From Leucosporidium creatinivorum (lineage: Eukaryota; Basidiomycota; Microbotryomycetes; Leucosporidiales; Leucosporidiaceae), in assembly GCA_001600635.1 (NCBI GenBank), contig BCKL01000018.1, forward strand, positions 117,974-181,973: a stretch of 64,000 nt of DNA, given 5' to 3'. Position numbers and translations under genes: made by a program. Under the pieces are notes generated by a model. It did not search any database. It had not been told where the DNA came from and saw nothing but the letters and a program-made list of their open reading frames with translations. This document shows positions 23,323 through 33,579 of this stretch, one piece after another (positions within the stretch are counted from its first letter, which is position 1; each line of letters opens with the position of its first letter).

Positions 23323-23898
23323 TCAACTCCGAGCCCTCGTCTCCTCAACCTCAGAGCTTCCACTCGCCTGCACCCCATTCTCACTCTTCCTCCGCTCGAG
23401 CAACAACTCGACCAAGGCTACGTCTCTGCGCTGACGGCCGCCGAATGGCTGCTGCTGCTGCTGATAGGTCGTCACCGAGACGAACGCAGAGTCTTGTCGA
23501 ATGGGAGTTGTAGGTGGTGCGAGACTAAGATGGTGGTTGGGGCGAAGCTGAAGGTCGGAGAGCGGAGGGCGGGGGGCGGAGGGCGGAGGGGAGAGTCGCC
23601 GAAGAGCGAATGACGAAGGCGAAGAACACAGGACATGAGGGTGGTGCTGGAGTGCTGTAAGGAGGTGGTGCTCCTCGGTCTCGGCCTGTTACGTGTCGAT
23701 GGGGAGCGAAGGGAGAGAAGGGGAATCAGCTCGGCCGAGATGGCGCCGCCTTGGCACTTGATGACCCCTTCCAGCTTCCTCCAAGGACTCACCCACTCAT
23801 CTACAACCTTCTTCAGTACCACACTTTCCTTCCACACCCCAGCTTCCTGCATCAACACAAAGCCGAGCTCCGCCCTTGAAACGAGAGTCGCGAGCCTA
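23323..23898 (-). CDS. Hypothetical two-exon ORF, low confidence
   Basis: Minus-strand reading FVLMQEAGVWKESVVLKKVV ends at DEW followed by GTGAGT. An intron with a GAGCTGATT branch ends at ACAG, and the next exon opens AETEEHHLLTALQHHPHV. It then runs in frame to a stop at 23323-23325, through a glutamine run and ALVELLLERRKSEN. The upstream extension (QLIDSHWTPALSLLRRLF) is in the same frame but separated by a TGA, so the true start is unknown. It sits just downstream of the family 2 gene on the same strand and could be its continuation. No family recognised. Confidence 0.3.
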
Positions 23899-24070
23899 CG
23901 ACGGCCGTCTCTTGCAAATCAAGTGGTCTTAGAGGTGAAGAGTCGGCGGAGTAGCGATAGTGCAGGTGTCCAGTGCGAGTCGATGAGCTGTACAGGCGAG
24001 ATGGGAGGGAACCTGAGGCCGAAAGATTGCGAGGAAGGGGCGCCGAGGGTCCGGGAGGTTCTGAAAGCCT

Positions 24071-24885
24071 CTAGGTCTTGACACGACGACGGCGAAGATC
24101 GATGGACGGTTTTGATTCGTCTGAAGGACTGGCTTGCGCTTGGGAAGGCGAGGAAGAAGAGGTAGGGTCGGAGGACGGGAGGAGCGTCGGCTGCGAAGCG
24201 GTCGCTGGCGAGTGAGGGCGAGTCGGGTCTGTGGGGTAAGGGTCAGCTCATGCAAGCTTCACAAAGCTGCATAGCCTGCACACCTGGTGAGCCAGCTTGG
24301 CTCTCCCATGCTTTGAAGTAGGCGAGAACAGGCGCCCATTGCTCTGCGGCGCGGATGAGAGATGAGCGACGAGCCACTGCGGCCAAGACGGGCAAACGCA
24401 CCTCTGTACCGGGCGACCTGCTGCCACAGCTTCACCGCCAGCCTGGCCTCGTGCAAGCGATTCCAACCTTGCGCGTCCCTAGGCGTCTCGCTCAGAAGCG
24501 TATCGAGCTTCTCCTGCGTCGTAGTGCCCTTGCGGTGACCGAGTGCCCCGACGTAGTCCTCTAGCATCGAGCTGTACTTCTGCACTCGCTCCACCAGCTC
24601 TTTGTGCCGCTTGATCCTAGCCTGCTCCTCGAGGACCTCTCGCTCGATTTCCAGCCAGTTCGAAGGGGGGAGGACGAGGAATAGGTCTTGGGGGAGGAGG
24701 GAGCGTTCGCCGAGGACGGTTTTGAGGCCCCAGGAGGAGACCGTGACCGCGTGATAGGCGGAAGGAGGGATTGCGCCGAGTTGCGAGATGAAAGGGCCAG
24801 CGTCAGGCGGAAGTGGGCAGACCGTAGGATCAGAGGTGTACTGAACTGTAAACGAAAGGCTAAAGAAGGCTTTGAGGAAGTCCAT
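24071..24885 (-). CDS. Unrecognised protein, paralogous family 2
   Basis: Three exons. Exon 1 starts MDFLKAFFSLSFTVQYTSDP and contains LPPDAGPFISQLGAIPPSAY. A long helical stretch follows (WLEIEREVLEEQARIKRHKE; VQKYSSMLEDYVGALGHRK) and LLSETPRDAQGWNRLHEARL. Exon 2 gives EQWAPVLAYFKAWESQAGSP. Exon 3 is a Ser/Pro/Gln-rich tail ending SIDLRRRRVKT, with a TAG stop at 24071-24073. Introns near 24410-24345 and 24285-24236 have usual splice sites and a GAGCTGACCC branch. Layout and C-terminal motif match the copy at 21212-22343. A nuclear localisation or nucleic-acid role for the basic tail would be guesswork. Confidence 0.5.
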
Positions 24886-25050
24886 TGACGAACGAAGAAA
24901 GACGATGAGGGTGCAGGAGGGAAAGCAGGTTCGAAGTCGAGCTCGGCCGACCCTTCGTTTTCTTCTTCAAGCACCCCTCTTCGTCCGGATCCCGGTACGT
25001 TCGAGCGGCTACGCGTGTAGGGCTATCTGACACATACTAATCGCCGACAG

Positions 25051-25742
25051 ATGCCCGAAACCACTATCAACATCCCCGAAGTCTCGATGGACGACCCCGA
25101 GCCAAGTCCGTGAGCTTCTCCCTGTTGGCCCGTTCTACTCAGCGCGCTAACATCTCACTGGAAATACTCAGTGGTGTAATTCCTGCTCGCGGACTGTGGT
25201 CTCCCATTCATCACTTCGCCACTCGCTTCAGCGCCGAGTGAATCGAGTCTTCCAAGGTCGCGATGGCACTCGCGCTCGAGAAGCCAAGCAAGTTCTACTC
25301 GTCTTCAAGCTCCTCCTCTTCGCCCTCTACTGCGTCAGGATCACCGTCGCTTTCCCCTTCCAAGTCCTCGGGGAGCTGCTCGACGACATGCTCGCGTCGA
25401 TCCTCTCGGTCAATGGCTCCGCGCAGGTCGCTATCACGGGAGCTGTCGCGGTGGTCACCATCTTGACCGCCCACCAATCGGGCAGGGAGGGTTGCGGAGG
25501 TGCTGGATCGCTTGCGGGAGCACTCGTGATGAATGAGTTCCGCCGAGGTCATTCGGAGCGAAGGCGAGTCGGCGCTGCTGCGGCGGTAGCTGGCGGACTT
25601 TGGTGGTTGGGGACGGTGGTGCTGAGTGTTGTAGCAATGTGAGTCTTTCGTAAAAGCTGTTGGTGGTGGGGCCAAGCACCGGAGAGCTGATCAGCTTTAC
25701 TTTCGGTCCAGCGCCCTCGCCATCAAGGCGTACGGTCAATAG
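25051..25742 (+). CDS. Small multi-TM protein, unknown
   Basis: Exon 1 begins MPETTINIPEVSMDDPEPS, directly after an intron-like GTACGT...CGACAG segment, so the leader is probably spliced. The main exon carries basic residues (RRVNRVFQGRDG) then hydrophobic segments: LLVFKLLLFALYCVRITVAF, VAITGAVAVVTIL, VGAAAAVAGGLWWLGTVVL. The last exon gives IALAIKAYGQ and TAG at 25740-25742. The join between exon 1 and the membrane exon (25110-25200) could not be placed with a consistent phase. One reading gives PGVIPARGLWSPIHHFATRF before a stop. Probable integral membrane protein; no family recognised. Confidence 0.5.
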
Positions 25743-26203
25743 CTGCAGATTTTGAAAGATTGAGCTTCGCGTTTCTATACTGATACACAGGGCAAGAGCT
25801 CGAGCGAGCTGACGTAGTGATGCGACTCGGGAAGAAGCGAAGAAGGGCTATCGTCAGACAGCCGTTAAGTGCCGAGACGAGAGGGAAAGTCAGATTAATT
25901 GCTTGGAAAGCAAGGAAGCAATCTGTTCGACGAGACTGGGTCAGCTCCATCCTCCCCGCTCTCCTCGCTGCGCCCAGCAGAGCACAGCAGCGAGCGAACA
26001 AGCGACTTACCTGCTCGGCGTTCGTGCTCGACCCGATCCCTCCAGCTCCTCAACGCTCCGTCGCCCCCGACTCTGACACCAACAAAGCTTCCACCACTCA
26101 AACCCACTTCCTCGTTACCCCGCTCCCTCAGCCTCAAGCTCCTGCTTCCCCTCGGTTGGCGCCCTCCTCCTCAATCCGCTCAGAACCATCTCCTCGACCC
26201 CGA

Positions 26204-26780
26204 TCACTTCAGCTCATCCCAGACCACCACAGAATCCTTGTAAATTGTGACTCCCTCGACTTCACCTCCCTCTGAACCGCCCGTCCAGCTCTGCGCCGAG
26301 CACCCGACAGCGAAGGATGAAGGGGAGGGGAGGGGAATGTAGCGGTCGGGTTCAGGTGAGCTGCGAGCAGTGAGAAAGGGAGAGAGATGAGGGAGAGGAT
26401 GGGCTGTTGATGCTGTGGCAGTGGCTGATGGATTGTTAGTCGGCAAGGGGGGGGGAGGTCGAGGAGGGCAGAAGGAGCGGAGAGGAGAGGGAGCTGAGGA
26501 GAGGTTGTGTCGATGGAGGTGCGGAGAGGAAGTGGTTTTCGTATCTTGCTGGAGGGAGAGAGGATAGGTTGGCGTGCGATTGGCGCTTGGGGGGAGGGCG
26601 AGGGAAGGGGCGCGCCGAGGGAAGTCGAGGGCGGTGGGGGAGAGGCGCTCCGCTGTTTGTGGAGAGGTGTAAGAGGTCAGCTCAACTCACGGACGCCTAC
26701 CGCATACTCACGAGCAGCGGGCAGCCGAGCCCGGAGAGCAACTCACCTTCCTTCCCCATCAGACCGCCGTCGTCGCCCAT
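26204..26780 (-). CDS. Hypothetical Ser/Pro-rich protein
   Basis: Starts MGDDGGLMGKE, followed by an intron (GTGAGT ... GAGCTGACC ... AACAG), then AERLSPTALDFPRRAPSLAL. The frame runs without a stop through a Pro/Ser-rich region to a more ordered end reading GVTIYKDSVVVWDELK. It starts only 48 bp after the stop of the Shg1-like gene on the same strand. The intervening 65 bp has an intron-like GTGAAG...GAAAG form, so it could instead be the 3' part of that gene. No family recognised. Confidence 0.4.
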
Positions 26781-26827
26781 CTTTCCCGCTCAATCGCTCA
26801 GGCTTCCCGCTCAATCACATTGGCCGC

Positions 26828-28068
26828 TCATTCCTCCATCTTCACCTCCTCCTCAGTCCGCACCGCGGCCACTACAGGCGCCTGCACCCCCCCGTCGACC
26901 TCTCCCTCCGCATCAACGTCCATGCCCACTTCTTCGGCGACTCCCACGACCTCATCTTCTGCTGCGCCCGCCAGCAAAGCCGAAGCTACCTCCTCCTCCT
27001 CCAGCTTGTCCCCCGCCCCCGCCGCCTCGAGCGCAGTTGTCGAGGTTGCTCCGCCGCCTTGGCTGCCTCCGCCGAGGGAAGCGACGAGCGGCTCCATCAA
27101 CGCATCCAACGCGGCTCCTTCCGCTGCTCCACCTTCTGTTGTGGTAGTAGAAACGGCTGTTTCCAAACTGGGGGTCGGTGCGGAGAGAGGTGCCGAAGCC
27201 GGAGGCGCGAGTAAGGGAGTGGGCTTGGTGAGGGAGGGCGGTTGGAGGGAAGTGGAAGTGGGGGCGGTCGAGGCGGGTACTGCTGGCGGTGCAAGAGAGA
27301 TATCGACGGTAGTAGGGAGGTCCTGCTCCATCGCCATCACTACAGGCTCTGCCTCGGTGGGAGGAGGGGGCGCTGAGGAAGGTTCGTGGATGAAGATTGG
27401 TGCGGCGTGCGAGGCTGGGAGGGAGGCGTCAGCTGTGGGAGGAGAGTCGTCGGTGGTGGTGGTGACGAGGGTAGGGTCGGCGGGGATAAAGGTGGAGGAA
27501 GCTACGAGAGCGAGAAGGGAGAGGTTAGCGAGCGCCGAGCGGGGGAGCGTCGAGCGAAAGAAAGAGAGAGGGGACGTACGAGGCTGCTGCTGCTGCTGCT
27601 GCTGTACTAAATCCTTCTCTTGCACCGTCTCCTCCCCCTCCCCTCTACTACTCCTCAGCAACCCCCTCAACGCCTCCTCGACCCCTCCCTCACCCTCTCT
27701 CAACTTGTTCCCCACGCTCTCGTCCAGCTGTCTCAACAGCACCCCCTCTCGTTCAACACCAGCCATCAACTCTGCCTGTCTCTCCCTCTTGGCATGCCTC
27801 TTGAAGCTGGGTTTCGAGAGGAGGGAGGGGAGGAGCGCGTCCAGTTGGGTGAGGAAGAGGTCCTTGTCGGGCTGTGATGGAGCACGCACGCGGAGTTAGT
27901 ACTGCTCACTTCGAGAGTGAGAGAGATGGGATAGCAATGTACAGAAGCGAGAAAGTCGTCCAGTAGGGAACGACGGAGCGAGTCGAACGAGCCAGAGTGT
28001 TTGAAGGCTGTTGCTAGATCCGTGGGGGTGGTAATGGCTGGAGATTGTTCTGTCGAGGAAGTGGCCAT
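26828..28068 (-). CDS. Shg1/BOD1-domain protein (COMPASS Shg1-like)
   Basis: The first exon reads MATSSTEQSPAITTPTDLAT, then AFKHSGSFDSLRRSLLDDFL. After one intron it continues DLFLTQLDALLPSLL and KRERQAELMAGVEREGVLLR. This is the COMPASS/Shg1 and BOD1 pattern: FK-x-x-G-x-FD-x-LR-x-x-LL, later an RxxAELM...VEREG helix. In yeast Shg1 is a subunit of the Set1 H3K4 methyltransferase complex. The rest is low complexity: a glutamine run, long Ala/Pro/Thr stretches and an acidic C-terminus. The opposite strand is also open over most of the gene, but its content is shadow-like. COMPASS membership is inferred from the domain alone. Confidence 0.65.
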
Positions 28069-28205
28069 AATTGGAGCTGTAGCAGAGTCGACCGAGAGCT
28101 GAGCAAAGAGATGGCAGGAAACGAAAGAGGGGGACAGGACGCGCTTATCCAAGGGTTGCCTCCCGCCGTGTCTGCTCACTATCGACCTACAACTTCGACT
28201 ACAGC

Positions 28206-29417
28206 ATGTTGGCTCGTTCTCTCCGCCCTCTATTAGCTGCAGCCCGTCCCAGCATTCTGCACCTCACCTTCGCCGCGCCTCTCCCTTCTCGCTCCCGACC
28301 TCTCTCCAGCTCCTTCCCCCGTCAAGCAGCCAACAACCACCTCACACCCGAGGAAGCAGCAGCCAAGAAACTCGAAGAAAAGGACACGAAACCCCCTCCC
28401 TACTTATCCCGAGCATTGGGGGTGAAGGAACGACCGACGAAAGGAGCGCCTAGTAGGGAGGAGTGGAGGGCTAATCTGTTGAGCAGGCAGAGGAGGTTGG
28501 ACGAGAGGAAACATTTGTGAGTTGCTGCTTGGTGCTGCTGCTGTGAGGGGGGAGAGGGGATGAAGGCAAGCTGATGAGGAGGGATGGTCGACGCCGAGCA
28601 GGGTTAAACAGGTCTCCAAGGGCTACTTTCATGATTATAATGAACTGAGGCATCAGGGAGGGAAAGCATGGATCGCGCCCAACACTTTGATTCGGGAGGA
28701 TGTTCGTTGCTCTCCCACTTCTCTCTCTGCTCGGCGCGCGCTGACCGACCCAAGCATTTGAACAGCTCTCCCTCTACTTCCCCGATATCGAAGGCGTCGC
28801 ACTGAGTAACAAGGAGAAGACGCATACGACCGATTTGTTCCCCGGCAAGGTCTCGTTGGTCGTGTTTAGTAGTTTCAAGAGCTCCGAGGTGAGTTGCTGA
28901 GCCGAAGCTGAGCGCCGAGAGTGGGAGTGCAAGCTGATCGATTGGCATTGAATACAACAGGAACACATCAATAGCTTTGTACGGCCGGCGTTGGCGGACT
29001 TGCAGGACGACCCGGCGTTCCAATACGTCTATGTGAGTTCGGGTCGTCTTCTTTCGCCGAGCTTTCGACCCTTCTCTCGCCCTCCTTTCGCACCAAGCTG
29101 ACCTCTACCTACTCGAACAGATCAACCTACAAGAGAACCCCCTGAAATCCTTCCTCGTCACCATGTTCCTCTCCTCCCTCCGCAAGACGATCCCAGTCTC
29201 GCAACAAGCCTCCTACCTCCTCTCTCACCAATCGTTGGAATATCTCCGCGAACCGATGGGCATGTTGAATAAGCATGTAGGGTACGTGTTCCTTGTGGAT
29301 TGGGAGGGCAGGATTAGGTGGGCGGGATGTAGTTGGGCGACGGCGGATGAGGAGGAGAGCTTGAGGAGGTGTGGACATGTTTTGGTGGAGAGGTTGAGGA
29401 AGGGGGGCAAAGAGTGA
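28206..29417 (+). CDS. ATP10: Mitochondrial ATP synthase assembly factor Atp10
   Basis: Chaperone of the inner mitochondrial membrane needed to assemble subunit 6 (Atp6) into the Fo sector. The N-terminus MLARSLRPLLAAARPSILHL is a typical basic/amphipathic presequence. The conserved core reads YFPDIEGVALSNKEKTHTTD, LFPGKVSLVVFSSFKSSEEH and INLQENPLKSFLVTMFLSSL. It ends HVGYVFLVDWEGRIRWAGCS with a short Lys/Glu tail. Three introns with CTGAC branches. The leader carries TATCGACCTACAA at 28180-28192, only 14 bp before the ATG. Divergent from the Shg1-like gene, with starts about 140 bp apart. Confidence 0.85.
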
Positions 29418-29698
29418 TAGTGGGGGGAAGAAGAATGAAGTGATTTGATAGAGTACAGCAAGAGGGAGAGCGAAGAGAAGAAACCAAGTTTGACGAGAAG
29501 AAGGGCTCGGAGCCAGAGTCGAGAAGGCGACACGCGGCCAACTCTCAGCTGAGCTCTCTCCCTTCCGCCTTCCGCCAAGTCCTCGAGTTACACCTCTTCG
29601 CTTCTCTTGTTACGGCCTACAGTGGAGCGGATGCACCTACGCTAGTACTCTACCACCGTCTACCCTCTTGCACCTCTCCCGCCTCTCTCTTTCAGGGC

Positions 29699-31638
29699 AT
29701 GTTTGGCGCCAACTCGTACTCTCCCTCGCCTTCTCCTGGCCCTACTCCCGCTTCTCCTCCTCACTTGTACTCTCCTTCTACCAACCAACAGGGAGGTCAG
29801 CAGCAGGGACAGCAAGGAGGAGGCAACCCTTCCGCTGGGGGAGGGGGAGCCAACAACCAACAGTTTGGAGTCAACGGCAATGGCTTACCTACTGGCCCTG
29901 CGAGGTACTCGTTGATCAACAAACTACAACATCATCAACATTACCCCCAACACCAACAGCAACAACACCATGTAAGTAGCTCAGTCGAGAACAGCAGAGC
30001 CTTTGTCGTTCCTCTAGCTTAGGGCCCTTTCGAGCGGGCGAACGAGTTGTAGGACGCTAGAGCTCCCCTACTGACTCTTACTTTATTCTATTACCTACTA
30101 CTCCCAATTCCTGACCTCTACAATCGACTACAACTCATTCCCATCGACTTGACTTACGAAACAGCCTCACCACCCTCAACACTCGTTCTCCTACCCCGGC
30201 CCTCCCGCCTCTCCCGCCTACTCGGCCAACGGTCCCTCCCACCCTCAACAACAGCAACAGCAGCAACAGCAGCAGCACCACAACTCTCTCCCACCTCATT
30301 CCCATCACTCGCCTTCCCCTCACCCAGGTCAAGGTCCTCCTTTGGGCGGCCACGGCGGAGGAGGAGGAGGAGGAGGACATGCTCATCAACCACCTCCTCA
30401 TCACCTCTCCAACCAACAGCAACAAGGATCGGGATCGCCCCACCCTTCCAACAACGGTGGAGGACCCGTCTCCGCCCATTGGCAACAACAGCTCTCCCTC
30501 GCTCACATCTCGCGGCAATCAAACTCGCCTCATCATAACGCGAGAGCAGCTCATCTCGCCGCCAGAGGAGGGATTCCAGGAGGACCACCGACGTCAAGCA
30601 CGACGACGACGACGATGAGCTCTGCCATTGCGATTACCGACCCGAATCGACCGGCGGGGAGTCAGACGCCTACGGGAGGAGCGGCAAAGGTGTTGACCTA
30701 TGGAGCTGCGCCTACGTCGTTCAACGGCCTGCAGCATCATCGGAAGGAAGGCAGCGGGGCGAGCAAATTCGCCGACGATGCGCTGGAGGGAGGGTTGCGG
30801 AGCTCGAGCGTAGGGTCAGTGAGGACCGTCGCTAGTAGCTCGGTTAAGGATCCCAAGGATATTGGGGGGAACTCGCCGACGAGCTCGTCGGCCGAATTGG
30901 CGTTGAGTGGTGGGTCGGATATCGCTAATAAGGGGGAGAAGAACACTTGGACGACGATCGATATGGGGGGAATGAACCTCAAGAACATCTCGGTCGAACT
31001 CTTCCGGTACACCTTCCTCACGACGCTCTACATCCCACACAACTCGCTCCAAACGCTCCCTCCCTCCATCTCCAACCTCGTCAACCTCACCCTCCTCGAC
31101 GCCTCGTCCAACAAGCTCTCCTCCCTCCCCGTCGAACTAGGCCTCCTCACCCACCTGCGCGACCTCTTCCTCTTCGACAACCATCTCACCTCCCTCCCAC
31201 CCGAGCTGGGCACGCTCCACCTGCTCGACACGCTCGGCATCGAGGGCAACCCTCTGCCCGAGACGATCCGCTCCCTCCTCGAAAAAGAAGGCACCTCCTC
31301 CTTGATCGCCTACCTCCGCGACTCGTGTCCCGTTCCCTTGCCCCCGCCCGAAAGGGATTGGATCACCATCGAACCCGACTCGTTCCCCAACCTCAACTCG
31401 ACGAAACCGCCCGACGAAGCCTTCTCCCTCCTGTGTTATAATATCTTGTGCGAGAAGTATGCCACGGGACAGATGTATGGATATACGCCGAGTTGGGCCC
31501 TGAGTTGGGAGTATAGGAAGGAGTTGATTTTGCAGGAGGTGATGAATTATTCGGCAGACATCTTGTGTCTTCAGGTGCGCTCTCCTCTCTCTCTTTCTTC
31601 TCCTTCTTCCACTCCCTCGTCTCCCCCGCTGACCCTCC

Positions 31639-31694
<56 letters not shown>

Positions 31695-33137
31695 TTCTTC
31701 ACCTCGGTTCGACGCCAAAACAGGAAGTCGACGTCGAGCAGTACGAGACCTACTTCCTCGAGCACCTTCAGGATCAGGATTACGATGGCATCCATTACCC
31801 AAAGTCGAGGGCGAGGACCATGAGTGGCGATGAGAGGAGGAGGGTCGATGGTTGTGCCATTTTCTACAAGAATACGACGTGAGTTCGGCGGTTCGGCGGC
31901 GCCGAGGTGGAGGGAGGGAGGCGAGGAGGCTGTAGGGCGGGCGCTGACCTTCTGATCGCTTTCCTTCTTTCCACTACTACTCGACGTCCCTTCGACTCCC
32001 TTCCATCCTCCCTCGCCTACTCTGCCTCGCCCGCTCTCTCTCTCTCTCCCCTCGCCGACTCGCCTTCGGTCGCCGCGCCCTTCGCTCGCCTCGCCGCCTC
32101 TCTACCCCTCCTCTTCTCCCATCCCTTCGACCACACAACGCTTCACTCCACGCCCTCCCTCGCCGCTCCCTTCTCCCTCCCCCCGTTTCCCCTCTCTCAG
32201 CTTCGCCCTCGTCGAGCAACAACTGATCGAGTTCAACCAAATCGCCATGCGCCGCCCCGACTTCAAAAAGACGGAAGACATGTTCAACCGCGTCATGACC
32301 AAGGACAACATCGCCGTCGTCACGCTGCTCGAGCACCGCAAGTCGGGAGCACGACTCATCATCGCCAACGCCCATTTGACGTGGGACCACGAGTTCCGCG
32401 ATGTCAAGCTCGTGCAGGTCGCCATGCTCATGGACGAGTTGAGCAAGATTGCCAATGATTTCGCCAGGCTGCCGGCAAGGTTGAATCTCGGCGAGGGGTA
32501 CGATCAGGCGCCGACGTACGCCAATGGGAGCAAGATCCCTACCATCGTTTGTGGCGACTACAACTCGGTCCCTGACTCGGGCGTCTACGAGTTCCTCAGC
32601 AAGGGGCAGATCCCGAGCGATCATGAGGACTTTATGGACCATGTCTATGGAGCTTATACGACCGAGGGACTCAGTCATCGCCTCAATCTGCGGTCGGCTT
32701 ACTCGCATGTTGGAGAGATGGAGTTCACCAACTTTACGCCAGGTAAGTCCTCGATTTTCGAGCTGCTCTGTCGGCGCCGAGCTGACCTCTCCTTCTTCCT
32801 TTCCCCCTCCCGCACCCACTTCATTCCACCTCCCTCTCCCTCTCCTCACCACCACTACTCATCTACTTGCCCGCCAACGAAAATAGGCTTCCAAGGCGTC
32901 ATCGACTACATCTTCTACTCCAACTCGCTCTCGGTCAACGGCCTCCTCGGCCCCGTCGACGACGATTACCTCAAGACGGTCGTCGGCTTTCCCAATGCGC
33001 ATTGGCCGAGGTGAGTTCTTGAACGCTTCTTTCTTTGCGGCGAGGGGGTAGAAAGGAGAATGAGAGCGCTGACTCGCCCGCCTTCGACTTACAGTGACCA
33101 CATCTCCCTGCTCGCCGAGTTCAAGATCAAGAACTAG
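29699..33137 (+). CDS. CCR4: Ccr4 deadenylase (CCR4-NOT catalytic subunit)
   Basis: Poly(A)-specific 3' exonuclease of the CCR4-NOT complex. The N-terminal 200-plus residues are Gln/His/Pro/Gly rich (29699-30560). Leucine-rich repeats follow, the part that binds the NOT scaffold: LTTLYIPHNSLQTLPPSI, LTLLDASSNKLSSLPVELG, LRDLFLFDNHLTSLPPELG. Then comes the EEP nuclease domain: LLCYNILCEKYATGQMYGY, the catalytic Glu in ADILCLQEVD, IIANAHLTWDHEF, CGDYNSVPDSGVYEFL and the final SDHISLLAEF motif. All expected catalytic residues are visible. About six introns. One contains a 55-C homopolymer and another (about 31879-32197) is unusually long and CT-rich. Confidence 0.93.
31640..31694. repeat. 55-nt poly-C tract inside a CCR4 intron
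   Basis: Uninterrupted run of C from 31640 to 31694. It lies in the intron between the exon ending ILCLQ and the exon starting EVDVEQYETY. It sits between the branch site (GCTGACC) and the acceptor, in the position of the polypyrimidine tract. Confidence 0.95.
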
Positions 33138-33579
33138 GCGGTCGGCGGTCGGTCGACTCGCCTCCACTCGACTGACTCGAGCCAGTCTCAACCCTCGCTC
33201 GAGGTCAATCGGCTCGGCTCGGCGCTCGCTCGGCGGAGCAAGAGAGGAAGGAGGAAGGAGGAAGGAGGGAGGAGAAACGGCGGTGGAGGGCAGAGGAGGA
33301 GGAGAAAATGTGTATTGCGTGTCTTCGTAGAGAGACGGTATGTTGGCTGCGTTGGTCGGATTCCCCTGTACTTCTTTAGCCCCCCCTTTCTCCCCTCTCG
33401 CGTCTCCCTGACTATTATGAACCCTGTTCGACATCTCACACAACTCGTCGTCAAGAGTTGAGAGTCTTGAGAGCAGGGCAAGCCTCTGCACCGACCTACA
33501 GCCGAGTCCGCTCGACCTGGCGCAGCGACGCGACTTGAGCTTCTTTCTCTCCCGCTCCTCGCTGCTCACCTCCCTCGAC
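33138..33579. promoter_or_regulatory. CCR4 3' flank and CHL1 promoter
   Basis: No gene. Contains a GGAAGGAGGAAGGA-type purine repeat near 33246-33272 and CACCGACCTACAG at about 33488-33500, a variant of the box seen in other leaders. CHL1 starts at 33580. Confidence 0.35.

Noticed and set aside
25723-26140. Two minus-strand exon-like pieces joined by a good intron (GTAAGT...GAGCTGACC...AACAG)
   Set aside because: The splice signals look real, but the protein has no recognised content, the upstream frame is broken, and the 3' end overlaps the plus-strand membrane-protein gene by about 20 bp. Left out as a gene.
26820-27899. 359-codon plus-strand ORF opposite the Shg1-like gene
   Set aside because: The minus strand has the SHG1 domain and proper exon ends; the plus frame is low-complexity Ser/Ala/Val and has no domain.
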